From the NCBI GenBank assembly GCA_017620395.1, contig JAFZQJ010000028.1:1-37368 (forward strand): 37,368 nucleotides of DNA, read 5' to 3'. Positions 14,938-23,335 of this stretch are shown one piece after another. The notes beneath the pieces were generated by a model. It did no database searches and was not told the origin of the DNA. It saw nothing but the letters and a program-made list of their open reading frames with translations. The stretch comes from Clostridia bacterium. Lineage in GTDB: Bacteria > Bacillota > Clostridia > Oscillospirales > RGIG8002. Position numbers and translations under genes: made by a program. How positions within the stretch are numbered: the stretch's first letter is position 1; every line of letters starts with the position of its first letter.

Positions 14938-16662
14938 TTATTCTTCATTATCCTCCGGCGGAGGGTCGGCGGAGATGCCGGGCAGGTTCAGCGCGTCGCC
15001 GGAGCCGGACTTTACGTTCGCCTCGCCCGCGAGGCGGCGCCTGCGGCGCTTGCGCGCGGCAAGCAGGATTATCAGCAGCGCGATGAGCAGAACGAGCGCT
15101 CCGGCGCCGATAAAGACGTAAAGCTTGTATTCCTCGTAAAACTCGAGCAGCTTATCGAAGAATCCGGGGTCGTCCGCCTTCGGCTCGGTTTTCTTCTTTT
15201 TGTCGGACTTGCCCCCGTCCTTCTTGGTGTCGGCGGAAGCTTCCTTGACCTTCATCTCGTAGCCGTTCTTTTTCGCGTATTTATACGCGTAGGTACCGTC
15301 GGTAACGGTCAGGACGATCCCGTCGTTATCGGCGAACGCGTAACTGCCGATAGATTCGACGTTATCGCTGAGCGTCAGCTTGGTTATGCCCGTGCGGCGA
15401 AGGGCGCTCTCGCCTATCTCCGTGACCGCGTCGGGAAGCTCGAGTCCGCCGAGCTCCTCGCAGCCGTAGAAGGCGTAGTGGCCGATGACCTTAACGTTTT
15501 TGCCCAGCTCGACGCTGCTGAGACGCGTGCAGTATTCGAACGCGCCTGCGCCGATCTTTTCGCAGTTGACGCTCACGCTCTTGATTTTTTCGCAGGCGCC
15601 GAAGGAATAGTCTCCGACCTCGGCTCCGTCCGGAATGCCGACGCTTCGCAGCTTCGGACAGCCGTAAAACGCCCAGTCGCCTATCTTTTTGACGCTGTCC
15701 GGCACCGTGACGCGCTCAAGCTCCGCGCAGCCGAAAAAGGCGCTGTCGCCTATCTGCTGCACGCCGTCGGAAATCACGACCTCTTCGATCCGTTCGTCGG
15801 CGTAAAAGACGTCCGCGACGGTCTTGACGTAACCCGGGATCTCGACCGTGGTGCGGTTGCTCCCGAGGTAGGCGACGAGCACTCCGTCGCCCAGCACGAC
15901 GAAGTCTTCGTCGGAATGCGTGGTCGTGTAAGTCGGGTAAAACGCGCGGCGCCCGATGTCTGAGAGCTTCTCCGGCACGCGCAGCACCTTCAGGTTCAGG
16001 CACCATGAGAAGGCTCCCGCGCCGACCTTTTTGACGCTGTCGGGAATGTATACCTCGCGCAGGATCTCGCAATCGTAAAACGCGTTTCTGCCGATCTCTT
16101 TGACGGAGGACGGGATGGTGACCCGCGCCAGATCCTTATTCGTGAAAAACGCGTGAGGCGCGATCTTCGTCACGCCTTCCGGTATGTCGAACTCGGTCGA
16201 ATGCGCAGGCGGATGGAGCTGGAGCGTCTTGCCCTTGTTTTTGTAAAGCACGCCGTCGACGGAGGTGTAGACCTCGTTGCCCGGCTCTACGGTGACGCTC
16301 TTCAGCCTCGTGCAGAGGCAGAACTGCTCGTCGGTTATATCCTTCATCGCCTTGGGAAGGTGAACGGTCTTTATTCTGTCGTCTTCGTTGAAGACGTTGC
16401 GGCGTATCTGCGCCGCCGGCAGTCCGCCGAGCGTTTCCGGTATCACGAGGTCGCCGCCCTTGCCGGTATAACCGACGATGAGCGCGTTGCTTCCGTTGAC
16501 TATGTAGCAGTAATCGCCGTCGTAAAGGATGTTTTCGTCCTTTTCGCCGTCCTCTCCGCGCGGCTCCGCGAAAGCGCAGAACGTACAAGCAGAAAGCGCC
16601 GTTATCAGCGCGAGCAGCAGGCACAGCAGTTTTTCGGTTGTCTTTTTCACGAAAATAGCCAT
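14938..16662 (-). CDS. BspA-type LRR surface protein with C-terminal membrane anchor
   Basis: 574 residues. The ATG has GGAG seven bases upstream. A signal peptide (about 1-32) is followed by about fourteen LRR_5/BspA repeats (about 60-440), recognisable by VTIPSSVKEIGRNAFYDCEIL-like units, then a Lys/Asp-rich spacer (about 455-490). A single membrane helix follows (about 505-532, YVFIGAGALVLLIALLIILLA) with a strongly basic stop-transfer RKRRRRRL, and a short acidic cytoplasmic tail ends in PPPEDNEE. The repeats should stand outside the membrane; BspA-type repeats typically mediate binding to host or matrix proteins. It has no dockerin or cohesin. A TATAAT lies about 54 bp upstream (16716-16721) without a good -35. 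A frameshifted copy of its tail lies at 11765-11887. Confidence 0.88.
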   Translation of the reverse strand: MAIFVKKTTEKLLCLLLALITALSACTFCAFAEPRGEDGEKDENILYDGDYCYIVNGSNALIVGYTGKGGDLVIPETLGGLPAAQIRRNVFNEDDRIKTVHLPKAMKDITDEQFCLCTRLKSVTVEPGNEVYTSVDGVLYKNKGKTLQLHPPAHSTEFDIPEGVTKIAPHAFFTNKDLARVTIPSSVKEIGRNAFYDCEILREVYIPDSVKKVGAGAFSWCLNLKVLRVPEKLSDIGRRAFYPTYTTTHSDEDFVVLGDGVLVAYLGSNRTTVEIPGYVKTVADVFYADERIEEVVISDGVQQIGDSAFFGCAELERVTVPDSVKKIGDWAFYGCPKLRSVGIPDGAEVGDYSFGACEKIKSVSVNCEKIGAGAFEYCTRLSSVELGKNVKVIGHYAFYGCEELGGLELPDAVTEIGESALRRTGITKLTLSDNVESIGSYAFADNDGIVLTVTDGTYAYKYAKKNGYEMKVKEASADTKKDGGKSDKKKKTEPKADDPGFFDKLLEFYEEYKLYVFIGAGALVLLIALLIILLAARKRRRRRLAGEANVKSGSGDALNLPGISADPPPEDNEE

Positions 16663-16775
16663 AGGTTTCTCCGCAAATCAGATTTCAGTAAGGACAATTA
16701 TCCATTCCGTTACTCATTATAAAACGGAAATATATTGATTTTATGAGAGATTGTTAAAAAAAGTGCAAAATCGCG

Positions 16776-19700
16776 TCAACCGAGCGACGCGGCCTTGCGA
16801 AGGATGAGAAGCGCGTCGGAAACGGTCGGAACTCCGTCGCCGTCGAGGTCGCCGGCGATCCGGACGCGGCGGGCGGGCGTTTTCAGTCCCAGCGCGGAAC
16901 GCAGCGCAAATAACGCGTCCGCGACGGTGACTTCACCGTCGCCGTCGAGGTCGCCTTCCGCGAGCGGCTGAGCCGCTCCGACGGCGAAGACGCCGGAGGA
17001 AGCTGATTGCAGCGAAGCCTTCCAGACCTTCGCACCAGCGAGGTCATCGACGCGGATCGCGCAGTTTTCCGCGGTCGAGGTCGCGCTGCCGAGCGCGACC
17101 GATGAGGACGGATCGTAAGCCGCAAAGCCGAGCAGCTTTATCACTCGCGGGCTCTCAACGTATTCGACCGGCATGGTGTAGTTTTCCTCGTTGATGTCCC
17201 AGTAGTAATAGCCGCCGTCCGCGTCGACGTTATGGCCGAGCGACATCTCGTATTTCTCACGCGAGGCGGAGAAGCAGCGGCTGGTTATCGTTCCGTCTCC
17301 GACGGTCATATAGCGGAAAAGTCCGCTGCCGCCGTCGCGCCATCTGTACCACATCACGGGGTCCATCTGGTAGCACTGGAGCAGTTCGGTGACGTTTCTG
17401 CCGTCGTAAGCGGCGCGTGTGCGCCTCGCAACTCCCGGCTCATGGCCGCAGAGGATCAGGCGAACGTTTTCGTTATCCTGAAGGTAGGCGTTCCAGAAGC
17501 TCTCGGCGTTCACGTACTGCGTCAGGAACTCCGCCTGCGGCGTCAGGTATCCGTGGAAGCAGACAACCGCCGTGCGGTTACGGTAGGTCGAAAGCACGCG
17601 GTTCGCCCACTTTATCGTGGCGGTGGAGGTTTCGTCTGTCCAGCCGATATAGAGGAATATGAAATCCTTGCCTCCGAGGGTTATCAGGTCGTAGTGGTTG
17701 ATATTGTCGTTAAGACCGCCGCCGTACCAGGCGCATCCGCCGTAATACTTCTCGCCGAAGTATTTCTGCCACATCCTGAAATCCGGGTGCCACACCTCGT
17801 GGTTGCCGGGGAGGATGCCGTTCGGCAGACCGGTATCGTAGATGCGCTGATATATCTGCTGCGCGACGACGTATTCCTGTTCCTCGTTCATCGTGTTGAC
17901 CGTGTCGCCGGTGTTGACCATATACGCGATATCGCCCGCGAGGTAGTCGGCGGCGATCTGATCGAACTGCTCCTCCATATAGAACTGTATATCCCTGTGC
18001 CCCGTATCCCAGTCTTTTTCGATATAGTATTGCGTATCCGTCGTCCATGCGAAGGTGTCGGAGCCGTTATCGACGGTGAAAAGCCCGACGCGGAAGCGAA
18101 CGTTGCCGTTATCCGCGTAGGCGGCGGTCGGGACGTCTGCGGCGAGCGTTACGGACGGCGCGTCGACAAGCGCGTCGGCGAGCTTCACCCACTCGCCCGA
18201 GGCCGGGTCGAGCACGCTGAGCACGAGCGTTTCGCCCATGTTCGCGCCGCCGGTGAAGGAAACGGTAAAGCTTTCCTTTTCGTAACCGGAAACGTCGACG
18301 TCGAAGGTCTGCGACGGGTATTTCCCGCCGGTCGCGGAGGTCACGGAGTAGGCGGATATCGGCTCTTCGGTCACGCCGTCCGAGCCGACGGCGGTCACGG
18401 GCAGGGCGTCCGTGTAGCCGGTGAAGGTCACCGGTTCGCCGGCGGAACCGAGCAGATCGACGTCAAGCACGGCGGAGCCGCCGCTGCGCGTCACGGAGAA
18501 TTCGCCGAACGAGTCGGCGGCGGAAAGATAAAACGCGAAGGATCCCTGCGCGGTAAAGCCCGCGCGGTCGGTCGCCTTCCACGCAACACGGTGCATTCCC
18601 GCATCTTCGCCGGAAAGCGGTTTCGGAAGCGTAACGGGTATTCCGTCCAGCCGCACCTCCGTCGTTTCAACGCCGGAGGCGGCGTCGGCGATCTTCAGGT
18701 CGAGCGCCGCGCCGGGCGCGGCGACCGCGCCGTCCTCGATCGAAGAGGATACAAGATACGGCGCGGCGGAATCAAACACTGCCTTCTGCTCAAACGCCAG
18801 ACGCGTGCCGACGGTCATGCGCAGAGTGTGCGCGCCGTCGCCGTAATCGGCCGTGTCGAGCGTGCATACGGTGTTGCGGTCGCCGTAGGCGTCGATTCGT
18901 TCGGAATCGGGCGCGATCGCTTCGCCGTCGACCGTCAGGCGCGGGAAAACGCCTCCCATGGTACGCAGATTGAATTCGCGCGCTCCGGTATAAACGCCGC
19001 TTTCATCGGCGTCCCAGAGATCTTCGTGGTATTCGCGGAAAACGCTCATCGAGCCGACGTAGTAGTAAGCGTCCGCGGAAACCCCGTCTTCCGGAGTCAC
19101 GACGAAGCAGAGCGCGTTTACCCGCGGCAGATATTTCGACATAAAAAGTTCGGGATCGGCGGTGAAACCGTCGACGCATTCCGCGCCGTCCCAGCAGACA
19201 TACGCGAAGCCGTCCCCGCCTACGGGATAATCCTTTGTCTCAAACACGAAGCCTTTATCGTAATCGGCGTACAACGCCGCCGCGGACTGCCCGCGCGACG
19301 GAGTCACGGCAGCGCGGACACGGACCGAGCCGCGCAGCGGCGCGGAGGTCGAGCCGGTACCCGTCATAACACGGATACGTATCCCGTCGCTGTCGGCGGG
19401 CGAAACCTCGCCGAACGCGTTAATAGTATTTCCGGAAGCGGCAGGATCGATATGCGCTCCCTGCGCGAACGGATCGTCGAAACTCGAATCCGGCGCGCGG
19501 CAGGTCGCAACGCTGAAGCTTTCGTAATCCGAAGACGCGCCCTTCACGCGGATGCCCTTCGTCACCTCCGGCGCGGCGTCGCCGCCGTCGAATGCGGCCG
19601 GCGCCTTCACGGCGTTGATATAAACCGTCGCGAGCGCGATGCGGTTATAGCCGGAAAAACCACTCAACTCGGTAAAGATATAGCTTTCTTCCGCGCCGGA

Positions 19701-19811
19701 CGCGAAGTAAAACGCGCCGGAAACGACGGAAAACGCGATGAGCATACTACAAATCAGCGCTGTCAGACGCAGCGCCTTTTTTGTTTTAACCGAATTTTTC
19801 CCGAGCTTCAT
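16776..19811 (-). CDS. Secreted metallophosphoesterase with C-terminal dockerin (copy A)
   Basis: 1011 residues from the ATG at 19809-19811, which has GGGGGTGA upstream; a GTG three codons earlier overlaps that site. Numbers below count from the GTG. A signal helix lies at about 17-42, and an N-terminal beta-rich domain (45-260) is shared with copy B. Ig-like segments follow (about 265-440 and 440-585). A calcineurin-like phosphoesterase (588-890) has DTQ (595-597), GDT (638-640), GNHE (672-675), FHGY (His756) and CGHEPG (791-796). A dockerin ends the protein (954-1014; DLDGDGEVTVADAL and DLDGDGVPTVSDAL). It should hydrolyse phosphate esters or diesters outside the cell while docked to a cohesin; the substrate is unknown. 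The first metal motif is D-x-Q, not the usual D-x-H. It follows copy B by about 20 bp, so the two form an operon. Confidence 0.9.
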   Translation of the reverse strand: MKLGKNSVKTKKALRLTALICSMLIAFSVVSGAFYFASGAEESYIFTELSGFSGYNRIALATVYINAVKAPAAFDGGDAAPEVTKGIRVKGASSDYESFSVATCRAPDSSFDDPFAQGAHIDPAASGNTINAFGEVSPADSDGIRIRVMTGTGSTSAPLRGSVRVRAAVTPSRGQSAAALYADYDKGFVFETKDYPVGGDGFAYVCWDGAECVDGFTADPELFMSKYLPRVNALCFVVTPEDGVSADAYYYVGSMSVFREYHEDLWDADESGVYTGAREFNLRTMGGVFPRLTVDGEAIAPDSERIDAYGDRNTVCTLDTADYGDGAHTLRMTVGTRLAFEQKAVFDSAAPYLVSSSIEDGAVAAPGAALDLKIADAASGVETTEVRLDGIPVTLPKPLSGEDAGMHRVAWKATDRAGFTAQGSFAFYLSAADSFGEFSVTRSGGSAVLDVDLLGSAGEPVTFTGYTDALPVTAVGSDGVTEEPISAYSVTSATGGKYPSQTFDVDVSGYEKESFTVSFTGGANMGETLVLSVLDPASGEWVKLADALVDAPSVTLAADVPTAAYADNGNVRFRVGLFTVDNGSDTFAWTTDTQYYIEKDWDTGHRDIQFYMEEQFDQIAADYLAGDIAYMVNTGDTVNTMNEEQEYVVAQQIYQRIYDTGLPNGILPGNHEVWHPDFRMWQKYFGEKYYGGCAWYGGGLNDNINHYDLITLGGKDFIFLYIGWTDETSTATIKWANRVLSTYRNRTAVVCFHGYLTPQAEFLTQYVNAESFWNAYLQDNENVRLILCGHEPGVARRTRAAYDGRNVTELLQCYQMDPVMWYRWRDGGSGLFRYMTVGDGTITSRCFSASREKYEMSLGHNVDADGGYYYWDINEENYTMPVEYVESPRVIKLLGFAAYDPSSSVALGSATSTAENCAIRVDDLAGAKVWKASLQSASSGVFAVGAAQPLAEGDLDGDGEVTVADALFALRSALGLKTPARRVRIAGDLDGDGVPTVSDALLILRKAASLG

Positions 19812-19833
19812 TACGCTCACCCCCGTGTTTTTT

Positions 19834-22800
19834 TCAAAGCAGTCCCGCGGCGCGGCGCAGGATGCGCAGCGCGTCGCTGACGGTCACTTCTCCGTCGCCG
19901 TCGACGTCCGCGGCGAACCAGCGCTTCGCGGTCACGCCGTCGTACAGTCCGACGGACATGCGCAGCGCGGCGAGCGCGTCGGCAACTGAAAGCGCTCCGT
20001 CGCCGTCGACGTCCGCGGCGGTGAAGGACACGCCGGAAAAGACGACGTCGCGGTTTTCGGAAGCGGCGCTTCCTTTTCCGCTGACGGCGACGACGCAGAC
20101 TCTCGCGCTTTCGCCTGCGGCGCGCGGAAGCGCACCGGTATATTCTCTCACGCCGCCGTCAAGTTCGGCGAGCGTTTCGCCGTCGGCGCGGATGATGAAA
20201 CCGTCCGCCGACGCGTTATCAGGCAGTTCCCAGCGGACCGTGAGCGTGCTGTTCGCGCCGTACGCGCCGGTTATGACCGGCTGCGGCGCGGATCCGCACT
20301 CCGACGGATAGACCGGAGAGGTCACGCCGCCGCAAACGACGTACCAGAGCCCCTCGGGGAGACCGGTGAAACTCGCCGTGCCGTTCGTTACGACCGCGGA
20401 AGCCGCCTGCTCGCCTTCTTCAGCGGTGCGCGCCGTGAATGAGAAGGTTTCAACGCGGCGTTCGTTGTCGATCAGCCGGACCGGCATAGTGTAGTTTTCC
20501 TCGTCCATATCCCAGTAGTAATACCCGCCGTCCGCGTCCGGATCACGCTTGTAGACTCTGATATAATCGTCCTTCGAAATCGTGAACGTGCGGTTGGTAA
20601 GAGTTCCGTCTCCGATGGTGACGTAGCGGAACAGACCGCTGCCGCCCTCAAGCCACTGCCACCACATGTTTGACGGCGAACCCGACTGATAGTCGTGAAG
20701 CATTTCAAGCACCGGCCGCCCGTCCGAGGTATATCGGATGTTCCTGGCCGTGCCCGGCTCGTGTCCGCACATTATCATGGCCAGATTGGGGCAGTCCTCG
20801 GCGATTGCCCAGAATTTGCGGGCGGTGTTGAAAAGTATCTCGCCGTCGGTGCCGAGGTAACCGTGGACCGCAAGGATGCCCGTGCGGTTCGGATAGGCGT
20901 TGAAAACGCGGCGCGCCCACGCGGTCGCTTCCGTGTTGTTCTCCATCGTCCAGCCGAGGCAGACGACGATGAGGTCGCGGCCGCCGACGGTCACAAGGTC
21001 GTAGTGACCGCGGTTGTCGTTGAAATCGCCGCCCCACCAGTCCTGATAATCATAGTATTTCGCGCCGTAATAGGGGCACCAGTTCGTCCAGTTGGCGTCG
21101 TGATTGCCGGCGACGACTCCGTTGGGAACGTTCGCATCGTCAAGGATATTGCTCAGTTCGCGGCACTCCGCAAACATAGCCGCGTTGTTCGGCTCGTCGG
21201 AGATGTCGCCGGTATTAAGCACGTAGCCGATCTTGCCTTCGCCGTATTCCTCGACGAAAAGCCCGAACTGATCGCGTATGTAATACGTGTAATCGCGGTA
21301 GGAACCGTCCTCATAGTTATGCTGGACCATATGCTGCCCGTCGGTGCACCACGCGAACGTATCCGCGCCGTTATCTACGGAAAGCAGGCTGACGCGGAAC
21401 TTCATCTTGCCGTCGGACACGCGGTCCGCGAGCGGGGCGGCGGCGGAAAGCGTTACGCTGTTCGCCTCCATACGGGCGCGGGCGAGTTCCTCCCAGCGCG
21501 ACTCCGTTTCGTTATACACCGTCAGGCGGAGCGTTTCTCCGACGTTCGCCGCGGCGGCGGCTGAAACGTAGATCTCGTCTCCGGCAACGCCGGAAACGTC
21601 AGCTTCGAACGCCTGATACGGATATTTCTCGTCGAGAGTCACCGTCTTTGCGCGGCCGGTGAACGCCGCTTCGCCCGCGGGAGTTTTCGCGGAAAGCTCG
21701 CCGAGCGCGACGGCGTTTTCGTACGCGGTCACCGGCAAGGCTCCGCCGGCGCTGTAAGCGTAAGCCGTCACGCCGTTCGCGCCGCTTATTTCAACGGCCG
21801 CGGCGCCCGCGTCCGCGGAAAAGCCTCCGTATGAAACGCCGCTTCCGACGTTGAAGATTATCGAACCGTTTTTCGTCATTCCGGCGCAGTCGGTTATGGA
21901 ATACGTGAGCGAATGGGCTCCCGCGGCGAGCCCGGAGTAGGAATAAGGCAGCGCTATCGGAGCGCCGTCCAGCCTTACGGAAAACGCGAATATGCCGCTT
22001 TCGCCGTCTGCGGCGCGCATATCGACCGTGCCGCGCGCGGCCTGAACGCTGCCATGCGTTATGCTGCTGCGGGCAATATACGGAGGCGTGTTATCGAAGC
22101 AGATATTCTTTTCGCAAACGCGCTCGCCGTCGAGCAGCAGGCGGAAGGCGTGGTTTCCGTCGCCCGCGGCGGCGGTGTCGACGCGGTATTCTATCCTGCT
22201 CAGCCCGTAGGAATCGGTGCGGACTGTTTTTTCATAATAGACCGGCATAGGTTTGCCGTCCATTTCGAGCGCGAGCGTTCCTTCGTGCTCCGAGATGCCG
22301 GAGATCGTCACCGTTCCCCCGCAGACGTCGTCCGCGGAGACATAAACGTCGTATTCGCGGCGCTCGCGGTAAGCGCGCAGTCCGCCGACGTAGTAGAAGT
22401 CGCCCGCGTTTATCGCGGCGTCCGGAGTTATGATTATATTCAGCACGCTCACGAGCGGCAGATAATCGGAGAGGAAGTCCGCATCGTCGGGAGTTCTGCC
22501 GTCGACCGGATGCGCCTTTTCAAAAAGCACGTTCACAAAGCCGTCCGCTCCGATATCGTAATCCGGAGTCTCAAAGACGAAGCCTTCCTCGTATTCTGCG
22601 TAAACGTCTCCGGTCGACTTCCCCTTAGCCGGAGCTGTTCCGAACTGCAGACGAGCCTTGCCCGCGACCGCGGTCACGGAGCCGGAGACGCCGGTCGCGA
22701 CGCAGAAGCGAACGCCGACGCTGTCGGAGAGATCGACGCCGTCAAAAACGCCGTATGTCTTTCCGGATGCGACCGGATACAGATGCGCGCCGTCGGCAAA

Positions 22801-23115
22801 CGGATCCGCGAAGCTCGAGTCGGGCAGGCGGCAGGAGGCGATGCTGAAGCTGTTGACGCCTTCCGCCGGCTCCGTCGCCGTCACGCGCACGCTTTTGCCG
22901 AGCCCCTCCGCCGGCATTTCCACAGTCGCGGGCTGCGGAGATTTCACGCCGGAAAGCCCGACCATCGCGAGCGCAACGCGGTTATAAGAATCAAAGCCCT
23001 GCATATCCGCGCAGATATATTCGGATCCCGCCGCCGAAACAAACGGAACGGCCGCGAATATACCGGTAACCATCAGGACACAAATCAAAAAAGCAATCAA
23101 CCTTTTCGTCTTCAT
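19834..23115 (-). CDS. Secreted metallophosphoesterase with FN3-like domain and dockerin (copy B)
   Basis: 1093 residues; GGAGGTGA precedes the ATG. A signal peptide (1-28) is followed by an N-terminal domain (30-250) closely matching copy A (SFSIASCRLPDSSFADPFAD here, SFSVATCRAPDSSFDDPFAQ there) and Ig-like segments (about 255-580). The phosphoesterase domain (585-890) has DGQ (592-594), GDI (636-638), GNHD (670-673), VHGY (His751) and CGHEPG (783-788). Unlike copy A it carries an FN3-like domain (about 944-1028) before the dockerin (1034-1093; DVDGDGALSVADAL and DVDGDGEVTVSDAL). It is the first gene of the minus-strand pair and diverges from the GH16 array; a TATAAT for it lies at 23158-23163, with no convincing -35. 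The role is inferred as extracellular dephosphorylation within a docked complex. Confidence 0.9.
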   Translation of the reverse strand: MKTKRLIAFLICVLMVTGIFAAVPFVSAAGSEYICADMQGFDSYNRVALAMVGLSGVKSPQPATVEMPAEGLGKSVRVTATEPAEGVNSFSIASCRLPDSSFADPFADGAHLYPVASGKTYGVFDGVDLSDSVGVRFCVATGVSGSVTAVAGKARLQFGTAPAKGKSTGDVYAEYEEGFVFETPDYDIGADGFVNVLFEKAHPVDGRTPDDADFLSDYLPLVSVLNIIITPDAAINAGDFYYVGGLRAYRERREYDVYVSADDVCGGTVTISGISEHEGTLALEMDGKPMPVYYEKTVRTDSYGLSRIEYRVDTAAAGDGNHAFRLLLDGERVCEKNICFDNTPPYIARSSITHGSVQAARGTVDMRAADGESGIFAFSVRLDGAPIALPYSYSGLAAGAHSLTYSITDCAGMTKNGSIIFNVGSGVSYGGFSADAGAAAVEISGANGVTAYAYSAGGALPVTAYENAVALGELSAKTPAGEAAFTGRAKTVTLDEKYPYQAFEADVSGVAGDEIYVSAAAAANVGETLRLTVYNETESRWEELARARMEANSVTLSAAAPLADRVSDGKMKFRVSLLSVDNGADTFAWCTDGQHMVQHNYEDGSYRDYTYYIRDQFGLFVEEYGEGKIGYVLNTGDISDEPNNAAMFAECRELSNILDDANVPNGVVAGNHDANWTNWCPYYGAKYYDYQDWWGGDFNDNRGHYDLVTVGGRDLIVVCLGWTMENNTEATAWARRVFNAYPNRTGILAVHGYLGTDGEILFNTARKFWAIAEDCPNLAMIMCGHEPGTARNIRYTSDGRPVLEMLHDYQSGSPSNMWWQWLEGGSGLFRYVTIGDGTLTNRTFTISKDDYIRVYKRDPDADGGYYYWDMDEENYTMPVRLIDNERRVETFSFTARTAEEGEQAASAVVTNGTASFTGLPEGLWYVVCGGVTSPVYPSECGSAPQPVITGAYGANSTLTVRWELPDNASADGFIIRADGETLAELDGGVREYTGALPRAAGESARVCVVAVSGKGSAASENRDVVFSGVSFTAADVDGDGALSVADALAALRMSVGLYDGVTAKRWFAADVDGDGEVTVSDALRILRRAAGLL

Positions 23116-23260
23116 ACGTCACCTCCGACATGTTAATGCGCATATATTTACAGTTTAATTATATTATTTCCCCCTTGGCGATTTCTTGTCGGTGTGTGAC
23201 TATTTTACGAATCCGTGATATTTTCAGGCCGTTTTTGTCTCAATTTTATTATTATATATG

Positions 23261-23289
23261 TTGACTTGACGAACGGCGTATGGTATCAT
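23261..23289 (+). promoter_or_regulatory. Promoter of the GH16 array
   Basis: TTGACT (23261-23266), 17 bases, TATCAT (23284-23289). The expected transcription start near 23296 excludes the ATG at 23294 and supports the one at 23336. The rest of the divergent region 23116-23293 is AT-rich with no gene. Confidence 0.78.
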
Positions 23290-23335
23290 TAGTATGAAGT
23301 ATGTTCAGTTATTGTGGGATAGATTCGGAGGGATT

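Noticed and set aside
17232-19880. An 882-codon open frame on the plus strand opposite phosphoesterase copy A
   Set aside because: Its sequence is low-complexity in Arg, Val, Gly and Ala, has no recognisable domain or ribosome site, and lies fully antisense to a gene with clear motifs. It is a by-product of GC-rich codon use.
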